Below are positions 15,577 through 24,085 of a stretch of DNA of 64,000 bases, piece by piece. Every line of letters begins with the position of its first letter. Position 1 is the first letter of the stretch. The translations under genes were made by a program, and so were the position numbers. The DNA is from Candidatus Undinarchaeales archaeon (lineage in GTDB: Archaea > SpSt-1190 > JASMDC01). Where the stretch lies: assembly GCA_030753015.1 (NCBI GenBank), contig JASMDC010000004.1, forward strand, positions 1 to 64,000. The letters are read 5' to 3'. The notes under the pieces are model-generated. The model saw only the letters and a list, made by a program, of their open reading frames with translations, was not told the DNA's origin and searched no databases.

Positions 15577-16188
15577 ATGACTTATAATCGCCGCTACAGT
15601 AGGTCTATTGCCTACTTGATCATAACAATCGTCATCTTAGCCACGCTTGGTGTCTCCAAGCCCAAGCTGAAGGTCAAGATAACGGACGCAGAGTCGGGTC
15701 TGCGGATCCCTCAAGCGTATACTCCGCACCCGGGCGACGTCATCTCCGTCAAGGTGCAGGGCAAGCGCGAGCGGGTGCGCGATTCCATCATCACGTTCAG
15801 CCAGGACGACCTCGTCATTCGCAAGAACGCCGATGAGTGGGGGACCGCGACCTTCACCATCCCGCAGGGCGCCATCGGCGAGTTCACCGTGTTCGCGACG
15901 CTCATGGACATGGAGTCCGAGCCTGTCACCTTCCCCGTCCAGAACGACCTGGGCATCGAGCTCGTCACAAGGCCGTGGCGGACCACGGACGCGTGCGAGG
16001 GGACCGAGCTCGCTGTGCGCGTGAGGGACGAGAGCGGGAATACCATCCCCGCGGCCACTGTATGGTTCGGTGAGGATTTCGAGCTCACCGGGCTCGACGG
16101 CATCGCACGACACCAGCTCCCCGAAGGGACCGCGAACCCCCTCCTTATCCGTGCGCTGAAGGCGCAGTACGAGGAAGGACAGCTCTAG
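15577..16188 (+). CDS. N-terminal part of a large secreted protein, ended by in-frame TAG
   Basis: 203 residues, beginning with a signal peptide (NRRYSRSIAYLIITIVILATLGVS), then an Ig-like module and part of a second (GTELAVRVRDESGNTIPAATVWFG, TGLDGIARHQLPEG). The stop TAG at 16186-16188 cuts what should be the last beta-strand of that second module. The downstream frame continues in the same phase at once (VSVGTRR), so the two ORFs together look like one 1316-codon gene. A purine-rich site (AGGGGAG) lies before ATG 15577. Possible explanations are a recent nonsense mutation, a sequence error, programmed readthrough, or reinitiation at the abutting GTG. Confidence 0.7.
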   Translation: MTYNRRYSRSIAYLIITIVILATLGVSKPKLKVKITDAESGLRIPQAYTPHPGDVISVKVQGKRERVRDSIITFSQDDLVIRKNADEWGTATFTIPQGAIGEFTVFATLMDMESEPVTFPVQNDLGIELVTRPWRTTDACEGTELAVRVRDESGNTIPAATVWFGEDFELTGLDGIARHQLPEGTANPLLIRALKAQYEEGQL

Positions 16189-19100
16189 GTGTCCGTCGGC
16201 ACGAGGAGGATCCAGAACGTCGTGGTACACCCTCAGAAGAGCGATGATCCACGTAAGCCCTGGAAGTACGGGACCGTATGCAGGGGCGGCGAGATCATGG
16301 TCAAGATCAACACCGAGTGCTTCCCCGAGGACGAGCTCTTTGAAGTGTTCGTCGAGGACATCTTCATAGGCTTCTGCGCCCCCGAGGGCTCCGAGCGCTA
16401 CTCTCTTTGGGAGGATCGGAACGGCAACGGCAAGCAGGATCCCGGTGAGATCGTCCAGTACTGCAACCTCGCCCTCCCTCTCTCCGTCGGCCCCGGCCAG
16501 CATGGTGTGAGCGTGTTCTACAAGAACGAGACCGTGGGCGAGGGCGATATCGTTATCCCCCCGGGCGAGGTTCCCGAAATCGACTGGAAATGCGGGGAGG
16601 ACCCTGACACGACGACGGGCGATCTTCCGAACGAGTGCTGGTTCTTCGTCTCATCCTCGTGCGTCGCGAACCGCTGCTACCACAGCTGGGGACGCAACTC
16701 GGGCGGCGAGGTATTCTCCACCATCATAAGGACGCTCGCCGACGACCTCCCCTGGGAACCGGGGATCCAGGTGTGCCCCGGCAGGCCCGTGTTCACCGCC
16801 CGGTTCGGGGGCATGGACCTGCGCTGCAGCAACGGGGTGTACCGTAGGAACCGGGGTCGTGCTCCGGTGTACGCGCGGATCATGAACTGCCCCCTGGGTC
16901 ATTGTGGCGATGACCCGTTGCGCACGCCGGGCGAGATCGTATCCATGGATCAGACCAACTCCATATGCAGACTGTACGTGACGGGGATGGGCTGGGTCCA
17001 GGGTATAGGTTTGAAAGCGGAGCTCAAGCAGAAGACCCGTTCCAGCACATGCTGGTTCGGTTGGGGGCACAACGCCCAGGACATGTCGGTGAGGGCTCCG
17101 GGCGACCCGGGCGAGTACAAGCTCTTCTTCGATGCCGTGACCCGCATCTGCGACAATCCCCGGGTGACGTCCGGAAGGCGCTATTGGGCATGTCCTGACT
17201 GCAAGGGCGAGAACGCGCCCGCCAGCTGCGCCCAGGATGCCTCGTGCATGTATAGAGGTCGCTGGGTGAGAAAGAGGGCGTGGGGTTCCGATGGCTGGCA
17301 GATCGCTGCAGGTGAGCCCAAGGTGTTCGAGGTGATCTCGCCGAGGCTCTTTATCCTCCAGTACCCGCAAGATCCGCTGTGCCCCGGTGCCGCCATCGAG
17401 CCTGTGGTCTACCACGCCATGTGCATCGATCCGACGACCGAAGCGGACCTCATGGAGTGGGATCCTGAGAGCGGCACATCGAGGGCCATACCGCTGGGCG
17501 AGTGCGGTGCAGAGGGTGAAGACGATCCCTTGGCCGGGAGCGTCGTCGTGGCCAACCTGACGTGCCAAGGCCTCACTGTCCCCGAGGACCTGGACTTCAT
17601 CGGCGGCAGGACCTATGAGCTCGCCCTCCGCACGACCAGTGGTGACAACATCTACGAGGACCGCCGCGTGCTACAGATCTCAGGGAAGAGCCTGAGCGTG
17701 CCCTCCATCGATTCACCGGTGTGCACGAACGACACCATGCGCATCCCCTTCGTCGCACAATGCACCTCTCGGCCCTCGGGATTCTTCTTCGGGGAGGACG
17801 AGGTCGCTGGTGACTGCTCGCCGTGCGCGGAGCCGGGCGTGACCTGCCGTTCCAACTGCACGGTGACCGTCCCGGACGAGGTCGATGAGGGCTGGCACCG
17901 GTTCACCGTGACGAACGATGCCGGCGAGAACACGACAGCGTTCGTCGAGCTGTGGAAGCCCGGATCGCTCAACCTCAATGAGATCTATCTTACCACGAGC
18001 AAGTGCAAGAAGTGCCGGACCCTTATCCTCGAGGTGGAGAATCCGGGGCCCGGTGAGGTCCCCCTCATGGGTCTCAGCGACCAGGCGGAGAGGTACATAG
18101 TGCCCCAGCTACCCAAGTGCAAGGTCACGGCCGACTCCGATAATCCCACCTCGGTCGATCCGGGAAGCTCGGCGAACCTCACGTTCAAGATCAAATGCAA
18201 CGTGCCCATGAAGCAGACCATATCGATACACTTCAACGTCACTGTGTTCTACTCCGACAAGTGCGGATGCAGCCAGCTCGTCGAGGGCGGACGTCAGTAC
18301 GTGGACAAGTACTGCAAGGCCACCGACTCCTGGGACATAGTAATAACCTACAAAGGCACGGGGGCGAAGTGCAAGCGCAAGGACGCTAAGAACGGGTACT
18401 GCGAGCTCGACGACCCGCGCACATCCGACAATGAGGAAGGTGTATGCCTCCCGCTGAGCGGCAGCGGGGACGCCCCGTGCATCGGCTCACTCTGCGGCTC
18501 AGTGACGGCCATCGAAACGGTCGACGAGGCAGCGCCAGTGCCCGCGGAGGAAACGACGATCGTCCTTGAGGTGCCGGAAGAGCCAACGGCCACTCCGGCT
18601 GTCACGACCGAGGCCCCTACCGATGGAACCGTCGTGGTGGAGCTCGATCCCATCGAGGTCGAGACCCTCCCGGGACAGGTCGTCTACACGCCCATCACCA
18701 TCAACAATCCCGAGGATGAGTCGATGAACATCACCATCACCATCATGGAACAGGGGAAGGCCGTGGTGATAAAGGGGAGCGATACCGAGATGATGGCCAC
18801 GGTCAAGGGAAAGGAGACCGTCAGGTTCATGGTCCCCGTGTCCGCCCCCGCGTCGTTCTCGGTGACCATGGAGGCAGTTCCCACCGTGCCCGTGGAGGGC
18901 GAGGACAAGACGATCAAGTACGTCCTTCCCGTGGGCGTCGTCGTCGACGACCAAAACAAGGGCAAGATCGTCTGCGATAAGGGATATGAGTGCGTCTCCG
19001 GCACACATTGCAGCTTCCAGCACTGCTGCCCCGTCCGTGACATGCCCTGGTTCTGGTCCTTCAATGCGAACGGCTGTTCGGGGGACCTGAGCATGCTCGA

Positions 19101-19527
19101 GGTCCCATCGCTGAACGTCAACCTCGCGCTGGGGACCGAGATCCTGCTCCCGATCAGCGTGAAGAACCCCTATTCCCATGAGGTTGAGGTGGAGGTCGGC
19201 CTCAGCGGGAGCGCGAGGGTAATGACGACGCTGGGTGTCGAGGAGAGCATCTTTAGCAAGAAGCTCACGCTGCGGCCCGGTGACCAGAGGATCGTCCTCG
19301 CACGCGTGCTCGGCACCAAGGTGGGGAGGTTCGACCTAGTCGTTGAGACACGCTGTGACGAGGCCGGCTGCGCCCTCACAGCTCCCGCACAGGTCTCCGT
19401 GCTCATCACCACGGACGCGTCACTCCTCGGGGACCAGGTCGAGATCCGGACCGCGCCTGGAACGGGTGTGGCCGAAGTAGCGTTCCTCGCCCTCCTCAGC
19501 CTTGGGTACCTCTACCGCAGGGACTGA
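16189..19527 (+). CDS. C-terminal part of the split Cys-rich surface protein
   Basis: 1112 codons in the same frame as the preceding ORF, separated only by TAG and starting at an abutting GTG. It lacks its own signal peptide. The chain is rich in cysteines, for example CWFFVSSSCVANRCYHSW, CPDCKGENAPASCAQDASC and CSPCAEPGVTC, and has many N-X-S/T sequons. It contains an EF-hand-like DRNGNGKQDPGE, a Thr/Pro/Glu stalk (about 780-840), CARDB-like modules, and a C-terminal anchor (VAEVAFLALLSLGYLYRRD). Disulfide-rich exported domains make sense only if the protein is joined to the upstream signal peptide. Ligand and role are unknown. Confidence 0.7.
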   Translation: MSVGTRRIQNVVVHPQKSDDPRKPWKYGTVCRGGEIMVKINTECFPEDELFEVFVEDIFIGFCAPEGSERYSLWEDRNGNGKQDPGEIVQYCNLALPLSVGPGQHGVSVFYKNETVGEGDIVIPPGEVPEIDWKCGEDPDTTTGDLPNECWFFVSSSCVANRCYHSWGRNSGGEVFSTIIRTLADDLPWEPGIQVCPGRPVFTARFGGMDLRCSNGVYRRNRGRAPVYARIMNCPLGHCGDDPLRTPGEIVSMDQTNSICRLYVTGMGWVQGIGLKAELKQKTRSSTCWFGWGHNAQDMSVRAPGDPGEYKLFFDAVTRICDNPRVTSGRRYWACPDCKGENAPASCAQDASCMYRGRWVRKRAWGSDGWQIAAGEPKVFEVISPRLFILQYPQDPLCPGAAIEPVVYHAMCIDPTTEADLMEWDPESGTSRAIPLGECGAEGEDDPLAGSVVVANLTCQGLTVPEDLDFIGGRTYELALRTTSGDNIYEDRRVLQISGKSLSVPSIDSPVCTNDTMRIPFVAQCTSRPSGFFFGEDEVAGDCSPCAEPGVTCRSNCTVTVPDEVDEGWHRFTVTNDAGENTTAFVELWKPGSLNLNEIYLTTSKCKKCRTLILEVENPGPGEVPLMGLSDQAERYIVPQLPKCKVTADSDNPTSVDPGSSANLTFKIKCNVPMKQTISIHFNVTVFYSDKCGCSQLVEGGRQYVDKYCKATDSWDIVITYKGTGAKCKRKDAKNGYCELDDPRTSDNEEGVCLPLSGSGDAPCIGSLCGSVTAIETVDEAAPVPAEETTIVLEVPEEPTATPAVTTEAPTDGTVVVELDPIEVETLPGQVVYTPITINNPEDESMNITITIMEQGKAVVIKGSDTEMMATVKGKETVRFMVPVSAPASFSVTMEAVPTVPVEGEDKTIKYVLPVGVVVDDQNKGKIVCDKGYECVSGTHCSFQHCCPVRDMPWFWSFNANGCSGDLSMLEVPSLNVNLALGTEILLPISVKNPYSHEVEVEVGLSGSARVMTTLGVEESIFSKKLTLRPGDQRIVLARVLGTKVGRFDLVVETRCDEAGCALTAPAQVSVLITTDASLLGDQVEIRTAPGTGVAEVAFLALLSLGYLYRRD

Positions 19528-19542
19528 ATCCCGACGAGCGCC

Positions 19543-21540
19543 CTAGGAGCGACGTCTGCTAGTGGCAGCCACTGCTACGAGCATTAGGAAGAAACCGCCC
19601 GCGAGCAGGATGGGGAACCAGGTTAGACCACTCATGAATCCGGGATAATCGTCTGTGGAAGATGTGTCGGCCAAGGTCTCCAACGGCCTATCGGACGCGG
19701 AAGGTGGTGGTTGTGAGATAGCTACCGGGACATCGGTCGCGGCCGGGGTCGTGGGCCCGCCCGGGGGCGGAGCGGTCGCTGAAGGTGTGTCCGTTGCGGA
19801 CACCGGCGTCACCGTCGCTGCAGATGGAGCGGGCCTGTCGAGCGAGCAGTCGCCGTCCTGTGCGGACGTGCACCCCGGAGGACAGAGCTTGTCCCCTTCC
19901 ACACCACAACACGCGCACGACTCTCCTCCGTCCCCCGATGGGACACACGAGCCCTCCAGGCTCCATTTCGTGCACATGGTCTTGCAGCCGGCAGGCGTGC
20001 AAATGCATCCCCGTTCGGGATCGCACCCGGCCCCCTTCCCGGGAGTGCAGGTCGACAGCGTGCACCCGTCATCCGAGCACGCTTGTTCGCCGAAGAAACA
20101 TACTCTGCCCACCATCGAGCCCGGCGATGGGCATACATCCTCATCGACGACACAGCCATCGACCGTGCACCGGCTCTTGAGGAAGCAGCTATCGAAGTCG
20201 AGGAAGGGCTCGAAGTCACAGGGTTGACGCACAACGGCACAGCCGAACGAGGTGCACTCCCCGGGGCCGTACACGCACATGTCGCCATCCATGGTGCCGG
20301 GGAGAGGGCACGTTTCGCACGAGGGAGGATCGCCGACATCGAACAGGAGGAACTCGTCGTTGAACTCGCCGTCGAGCGCGGCGTTGCCGAGTATGAAGAG
20401 GGCCTGGTCGAAAGCGCCGAAGCAGTCCCAGTCCGTGGTCGCCCCACACGCGGACGGATCGCCCGTGTTGCCGGAATGGGGCCCGTCGCCGAAGCGTTCG
20501 GCCCATTCGATGTACTTCGCCTCACCGGTGAGCTCGAACGCCAGCGAGGACGCGAGCATGTAGAAGCCCTGGTCGTTGCCAGCCCCACAGTCGAAGTCAC
20601 CGCGGGAGGGGCCACAGTCGGTCTGCTGCCCGAACCACGAGCCAGACCACAGGGCCTTGTCCATCCACTCCTTGAACGGCTCGTCACCCAGCACGCGGTA
20701 GGCCGCGCCGTACGAGAGGGCGACCATGGCGTTGATAGCGCCGCCACCGCAGTCCCAGTCGCCATTGGGGCTGCACTCATTGGACCCCTGCTCTGCGAGG
20801 CTCCGCGCATATCCGAGGTAGGTCTTATTGCCCGTGACATCCGCCAGGGACAGGTACCCGAGGACCATGAGCGCCTGGTCCTCGCCCTCCACACAGTCCC
20901 ATCCCGCATCGGGCCCGCACTGGCACTCGGGGCAGGAGTAGCTCCCCCGTGGACCGTCGGCGAGCGACTCGGCATAGGAGAGATAGGTGGCGTTGCCCGT
21001 GAGACCGTACAGCTTGAGGTATCCCAGGAGCATCATACCCTGGTATCGACCCTCACCGCAGTCCCAGTTGCTGTCGGGACCGCACCTGAGCGGATCGCTG
21101 GACGAGTCGCCTGACGGTCCTGCCAGGGCGAGAGCGTGGAGGGACATGAACTCCTGGATGTCATCGGATAGCTCGAACGCCCGGGCGTAGCCGAGCATCA
21201 TGTAGCCCTGGGAGTAGCCGTTCTCGCAGGACCATCCCGTTCCCGGGCCGCACTCGGTCGAGCCTGTCCGCGCGAGCGATAGCATGTTCTCGAGATAGAT
21301 ATCGTCGCCCGTCTCCTCGTACACCCGGGCGTAGGCGAGGAGCATGGCGCCCTGATGGGCGCCGATACCGCAGTCCCAGTCGGAACCGGGGCCGCACGCG
21401 TAACTGCCGCCCCCTCCCGTGCTCGAATCTGAGAGCGAGCGCATATGGTCGAGCCTGTCCGCGCGGTCGAATCCCGCAGCGAGGGACAGGATGATGAGGA
21501 TGACGACAAGACAAGAGGGCCGCACCAAGCTACGTCTCAT
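19543..21540 (-). CDS. exported protein with seven Cys-paired helical repeats and PGF-like C-terminus
   Basis: About 665 residues from ATG 21540, two bases after the upstream gene's stop. After the signal peptide (RPSCLVVILIILSLAAG) come seven repeats of 55-65 residues, each opening with a motif like CGPGSDWDCGIGAHQGAML and continuing with a TGN..YL.YA.SLA helix. The pattern suggests an alpha/alpha-barrel or toroid, as in six-hairpin glycosidases, each hairpin pinned by a disulfide. Cys-rich EGF-like segments, a Pro/Thr stalk and the tail DDYPGFMSGLTWFPILLAGG ... SRRRS follow. The PGF, hydrophobic stretch and Arg-rich end resemble PGF-CTERM archaeosortase substrates. Catalytic residues could not be identified. 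Confidence 0.7.
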   Translation of the reverse strand: MRRSLVRPSCLVVILIILSLAAGFDRADRLDHMRSLSDSSTGGGGSYACGPGSDWDCGIGAHQGAMLLAYARVYEETGDDIYLENMLSLARTGSTECGPGTGWSCENGYSQGYMMLGYARAFELSDDIQEFMSLHALALAGPSGDSSSDPLRCGPDSNWDCGEGRYQGMMLLGYLKLYGLTGNATYLSYAESLADGPRGSYSCPECQCGPDAGWDCVEGEDQALMVLGYLSLADVTGNKTYLGYARSLAEQGSNECSPNGDWDCGGGAINAMVALSYGAAYRVLGDEPFKEWMDKALWSGSWFGQQTDCGPSRGDFDCGAGNDQGFYMLASSLAFELTGEAKYIEWAERFGDGPHSGNTGDPSACGATTDWDCFGAFDQALFILGNAALDGEFNDEFLLFDVGDPPSCETCPLPGTMDGDMCVYGPGECTSFGCAVVRQPCDFEPFLDFDSCFLKSRCTVDGCVVDEDVCPSPGSMVGRVCFFGEQACSDDGCTLSTCTPGKGAGCDPERGCICTPAGCKTMCTKWSLEGSCVPSGDGGESCACCGVEGDKLCPPGCTSAQDGDCSLDRPAPSAATVTPVSATDTPSATAPPPGGPTTPAATDVPVAISQPPPSASDRPLETLADTSSTDDYPGFMSGLTWFPILLAGGFFLMLVAVAATSRRRS

Positions 21541-21542
21541 GG

Positions 21543-23474
21543 TCACGCTCCCTTCTTGCCGGAGAGCCCACGCACGTCCCCCGAAGATACGGTGGAATCG
21601 GCCCCTACGTCCCCCTCTCCCCTGAGCCACTCCAGGACGTTCCGCATCAGCCGCGTGTGCTCGAAGGGCGCCTCCGAGGATACGACACGGTAGTCCCCGA
21701 TGCACAGTACCCTGCCCTTCCCGCGTGTGGTGGCCACCATGATGGGGATGAGCCCCTTCTTCTCGAAATCGTCGTACCTGAGGTTGAGGTTCTGGTCGCC
21801 GAAGCTCTCCTTGCTGCCAAAGGCCAGCACCATGGCGTCGGTGCTCGACAGGGAGCAGCTTCTGAATATACGCATGCGACCGACGCTCTTGAGGATGGGG
21901 TGGTTTGCCAGCCCCTCGAGGAGGGGCGCCACCGTGACCCGGTAGCCCGTGTCAGTAAGTTCGTAATCGCAAACAAGGTCCTTGTTGAACCGTATTCCGA
22001 ACGCCCCCGACAGGGATGTACAGGCGTTCGCGTCACCTGAACCGAGCCCCGAGGCGAGGATGAGGAGCCCCATACCGCGGTACCGGACGCTATCGATGAT
22101 GGCCGACACCTCGTCCTCCGTATAGCGCGAAACGGGATTGGCCACTACCAGCACGTCCGTCTCTTTCAGGACGGACATGATGTCGCTCTCCCTCTGGACC
22201 TCGCATTCCATGTCCTCGGCCGTCGAGATGAGCGGCGAGAGCGCCGTCATGAGCTTGGGGTCCTGGCCATGGCCCACGTCGAACGTGATCGCTGTTCGTG
22301 CGGTCAGGAGACCTGATGTGCTCAGCTCGCGGGCCAGGGCGAGGGTGAAACCCGCGGAGAGCACGACGAACGTGAGCACGAGAGGGACCAGGGCGAATCC
22401 CCGGAACGGGCTCGGGCTCGGGCTCGGGGTCGAGATCGCCTCCGACGAGGGGATTGCCTCGACGGTCGATGTAGCGGACGGCGCTACAGTCGCCCGTCCC
22501 AGGTGCTCCACGACCGCGGGTGTCGGCTCGGCGATGGTTGTCAGATAGTCCATCTCCTGACGGATCAGGATCCGCTGGTTCGCTTGGTCCGTTATGTACA
22601 CCTTACCTTCGAAGAGGAATATCCCATGAGGCGTGTTCAGTTCCAGTGGGCCCGAACCGTGCTTACCGGTCCCGTACTGGCCGAGATGGCCCCCGTCCCG
22701 ATCGAACACCTGGACGCGGTGGTTCTCCGAGTCCGCCACAAAGACCCTTCCGCTCCCCTCGTCGACAAAGACGTCCCGGGGCTGGAGGAGCTGTCCGGGA
22801 CCGCTCCCTGTACCGTCCCCGATGTGTCTGCGAAACAGGCCCGCGCGGTTGAACACACTGATCCTGTCGTTCTCCATGTCGGCCACATAGACCTCGGTGG
22901 CGGTGACATAGATGCCATAAGGGGACTCCAGCCTACCGTCCTCCGCACCAGGTAATCCCGCTATCCGATACTGGGGAGCCCCGGTCGAGTTGAACACGCT
23001 GATCCGGTGGTTGCCTATGTCCGATACGAACACATTACCGTCCCGCACGAACACGCTCACCGGGAAGCTGAACTGGTCGGGCGCGTCGCCCTCGGTCCCT
23101 GTCCCGATCATTCCCACAGAATTGCCGTCCAGGTCGAACATGCTCACCCGGTGGTTGGCGGCGTCTGCCACGTAGACACGGTTGTCTGCGACGAAGACGT
23201 CCTCCGGCTCATTGAACTGGGTCGAGAGGCTACCGTTCAGTCCCGCTCCGATCTGGCCGACGTGGTTCCCGTCCAGGTCGAACACGCTCACCCTGTAATT
23301 GAGGCGTTCTGCGACATAGAGCTTCCCGCCCACGACGAAGACACCGCACGGCTCGTAGAACTCTCCCGGACCATCGCCGAGCTGTCCAGTTCTCCCAATC
23401 TGCTGGAGCGCTGTCCCGAGAGCGAGCGCGAGGGCAAGGGCACCAATGATAAGGACTGCGTTCGTCCTCCCCAC
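21543..23474 (-). CDS. NHL-repeat beta-propeller fused to TM and GATase-like cytoplasmic domain
   Basis: 643 residues from GTG 23474, 26 nt after a TATA element (leaderless). A signal peptide or TM opens the chain, followed by six NHL repeats (recurring VFVADxxNHRVSVFD-type units) forming a six-bladed propeller to about residue 300. A Ser/Pro/Thr linker leads to a TM helix (ALVPLVLTFVVLSAGFTLALA). The last 240 residues are an alpha/beta domain (AITFDVGHGQD, DVLVVANPVSRYTEDEVSAI, GMGLLILASG), resembling the class I glutamine amidotransferase-like fold of DUF4350/GldG-type proteins, without an obvious catalytic Cys nucleophile. It probably senses an external ligand and signals inward, and is co-transcribed with the repeat protein. 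Confidence 0.75.
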   Translation of the reverse strand: MGRTNAVLIIGALALALALGTALQQIGRTGQLGDGPGEFYEPCGVFVVGGKLYVAERLNYRVSVFDLDGNHVGQIGAGLNGSLSTQFNEPEDVFVADNRVYVADAANHRVSMFDLDGNSVGMIGTGTEGDAPDQFSFPVSVFVRDGNVFVSDIGNHRISVFNSTGAPQYRIAGLPGAEDGRLESPYGIYVTATEVYVADMENDRISVFNRAGLFRRHIGDGTGSGPGQLLQPRDVFVDEGSGRVFVADSENHRVQVFDRDGGHLGQYGTGKHGSGPLELNTPHGIFLFEGKVYITDQANQRILIRQEMDYLTTIAEPTPAVVEHLGRATVAPSATSTVEAIPSSEAISTPSPSPSPFRGFALVPLVLTFVVLSAGFTLALARELSTSGLLTARTAITFDVGHGQDPKLMTALSPLISTAEDMECEVQRESDIMSVLKETDVLVVANPVSRYTEDEVSAIIDSVRYRGMGLLILASGLGSGDANACTSLSGAFGIRFNKDLVCDYELTDTGYRVTVAPLLEGLANHPILKSVGRMRIFRSCSLSSTDAMVLAFGSKESFGDQNLNLRYDDFEKKGLIPIMVATTRGKGRVLCIGDYRVVSSEAPFEHTRLMRNVLEWLRGEGDVGADSTVSSGDVRGLSGKKGA

Positions 23475-23493
23475 GACAATATTGTAACGACAA

Positions 23494-23508
23494 GATAATA
23501 AAAACCTG
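23494..23508 (-). promoter_or_regulatory. TATA box of the NHL-propeller gene
   Basis: Minus-strand GGTTTTTATTATC is centred 26 nt before GTG 23474, predicting a leaderless mRNA for this two-gene surface operon. Confidence 0.55.
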
Positions 23509-23558
23509 TGGTCGGGCCCGCACTCGTCGGTGCCCGGCCGTGGGATTGCCGCGACCGC

Positions 23559-23930
23559 CTAGGTGCTCAGGTAGTCCTTGACCTTGTCGACCATGTATTT
23601 GCCACCAGTGACGAGCCCGTCGACCACCGCCAGGCCAGCGGGCACGGTCCAGAAAGTGGCGGCATCGATCACCGCACCGGTCACCATCCCCAGGAACCTT
23701 GCTGTTTCGTTCTCATGGTAGTTGGATCCGTTGCGCCCCAGGGCCTCGTCCAGCCCGTCGTACACGGTGGTCAGGGTATGCTCCCCGTAAGGCAATCCCC
23801 TTGCCTCGGACAGGTTCCGGTCGATCACCATTGAGAGGCCGTCGCAAATTGTGACAACTGCGCTCAGGTAGTCCTTTAGGAAGCTCGAGTCGTGTTCTCT
23901 GTCCTCTATTGGATCGATATCGTAGTACAT
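23559..23930 (-). CDS. hypothetical 123-residue helical protein
   Basis: Starts at ATG 23930 (YYDIDPIEDREHD). A longer frame upstream to 24089 crosses the TATA-like CTTATAATG (about 23970), so I prefer the short form, with a leader of some 12-15 nt. The protein is mostly helical with a hydrophobic C-terminal half (FLGMVTGAVIDAATFWTVPAGLAVVDGLVTGG), which could be one or two amphipathic or membrane helices. No known family was recognised. It lies downstream of the M20 peptidase on the same strand and may be co-expressed. Confidence 0.5.
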   Translation of the reverse strand: MYYDIDPIEDREHDSSFLKDYLSAVVTICDGLSMVIDRNLSEARGLPYGEHTLTTVYDGLDEALGRNGSNYHENETARFLGMVTGAVIDAATFWTVPAGLAVVDGLVTGGKYMVDKVKDYLST

Positions 23931-24085
23931 ACCCGTGCACCCGAGGTGACCATGCGGAAGATGCGCATTATAAGCGTTGTCTTTGGCAAGCGTACTCCCT
24001 GTTTCCTGTCGTCTTACGGACAATGGAGGGACACTTTGGTTGATGGGGTACTCGAGAACGGGATACTCGGTCCCCGGCGCGGCCC

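Noticed and set aside
18499..19179. Minus-strand ORF rich in Asp, Gly and His
   Set aside because: It is antisense to the CARDB-like and stalk region of the surface protein; the repetitive composition mirrors that gene.
15577..19527. TAG as a genome-wide sense codon (pyrrolysine code)
   Set aside because: TAG ends many clearly complete genes here, for example 8495, 11055, 26942, 40844, 41991, 46996, 47951 and 62159. A global recoding is therefore unlikely; a local event is kept as a finding.
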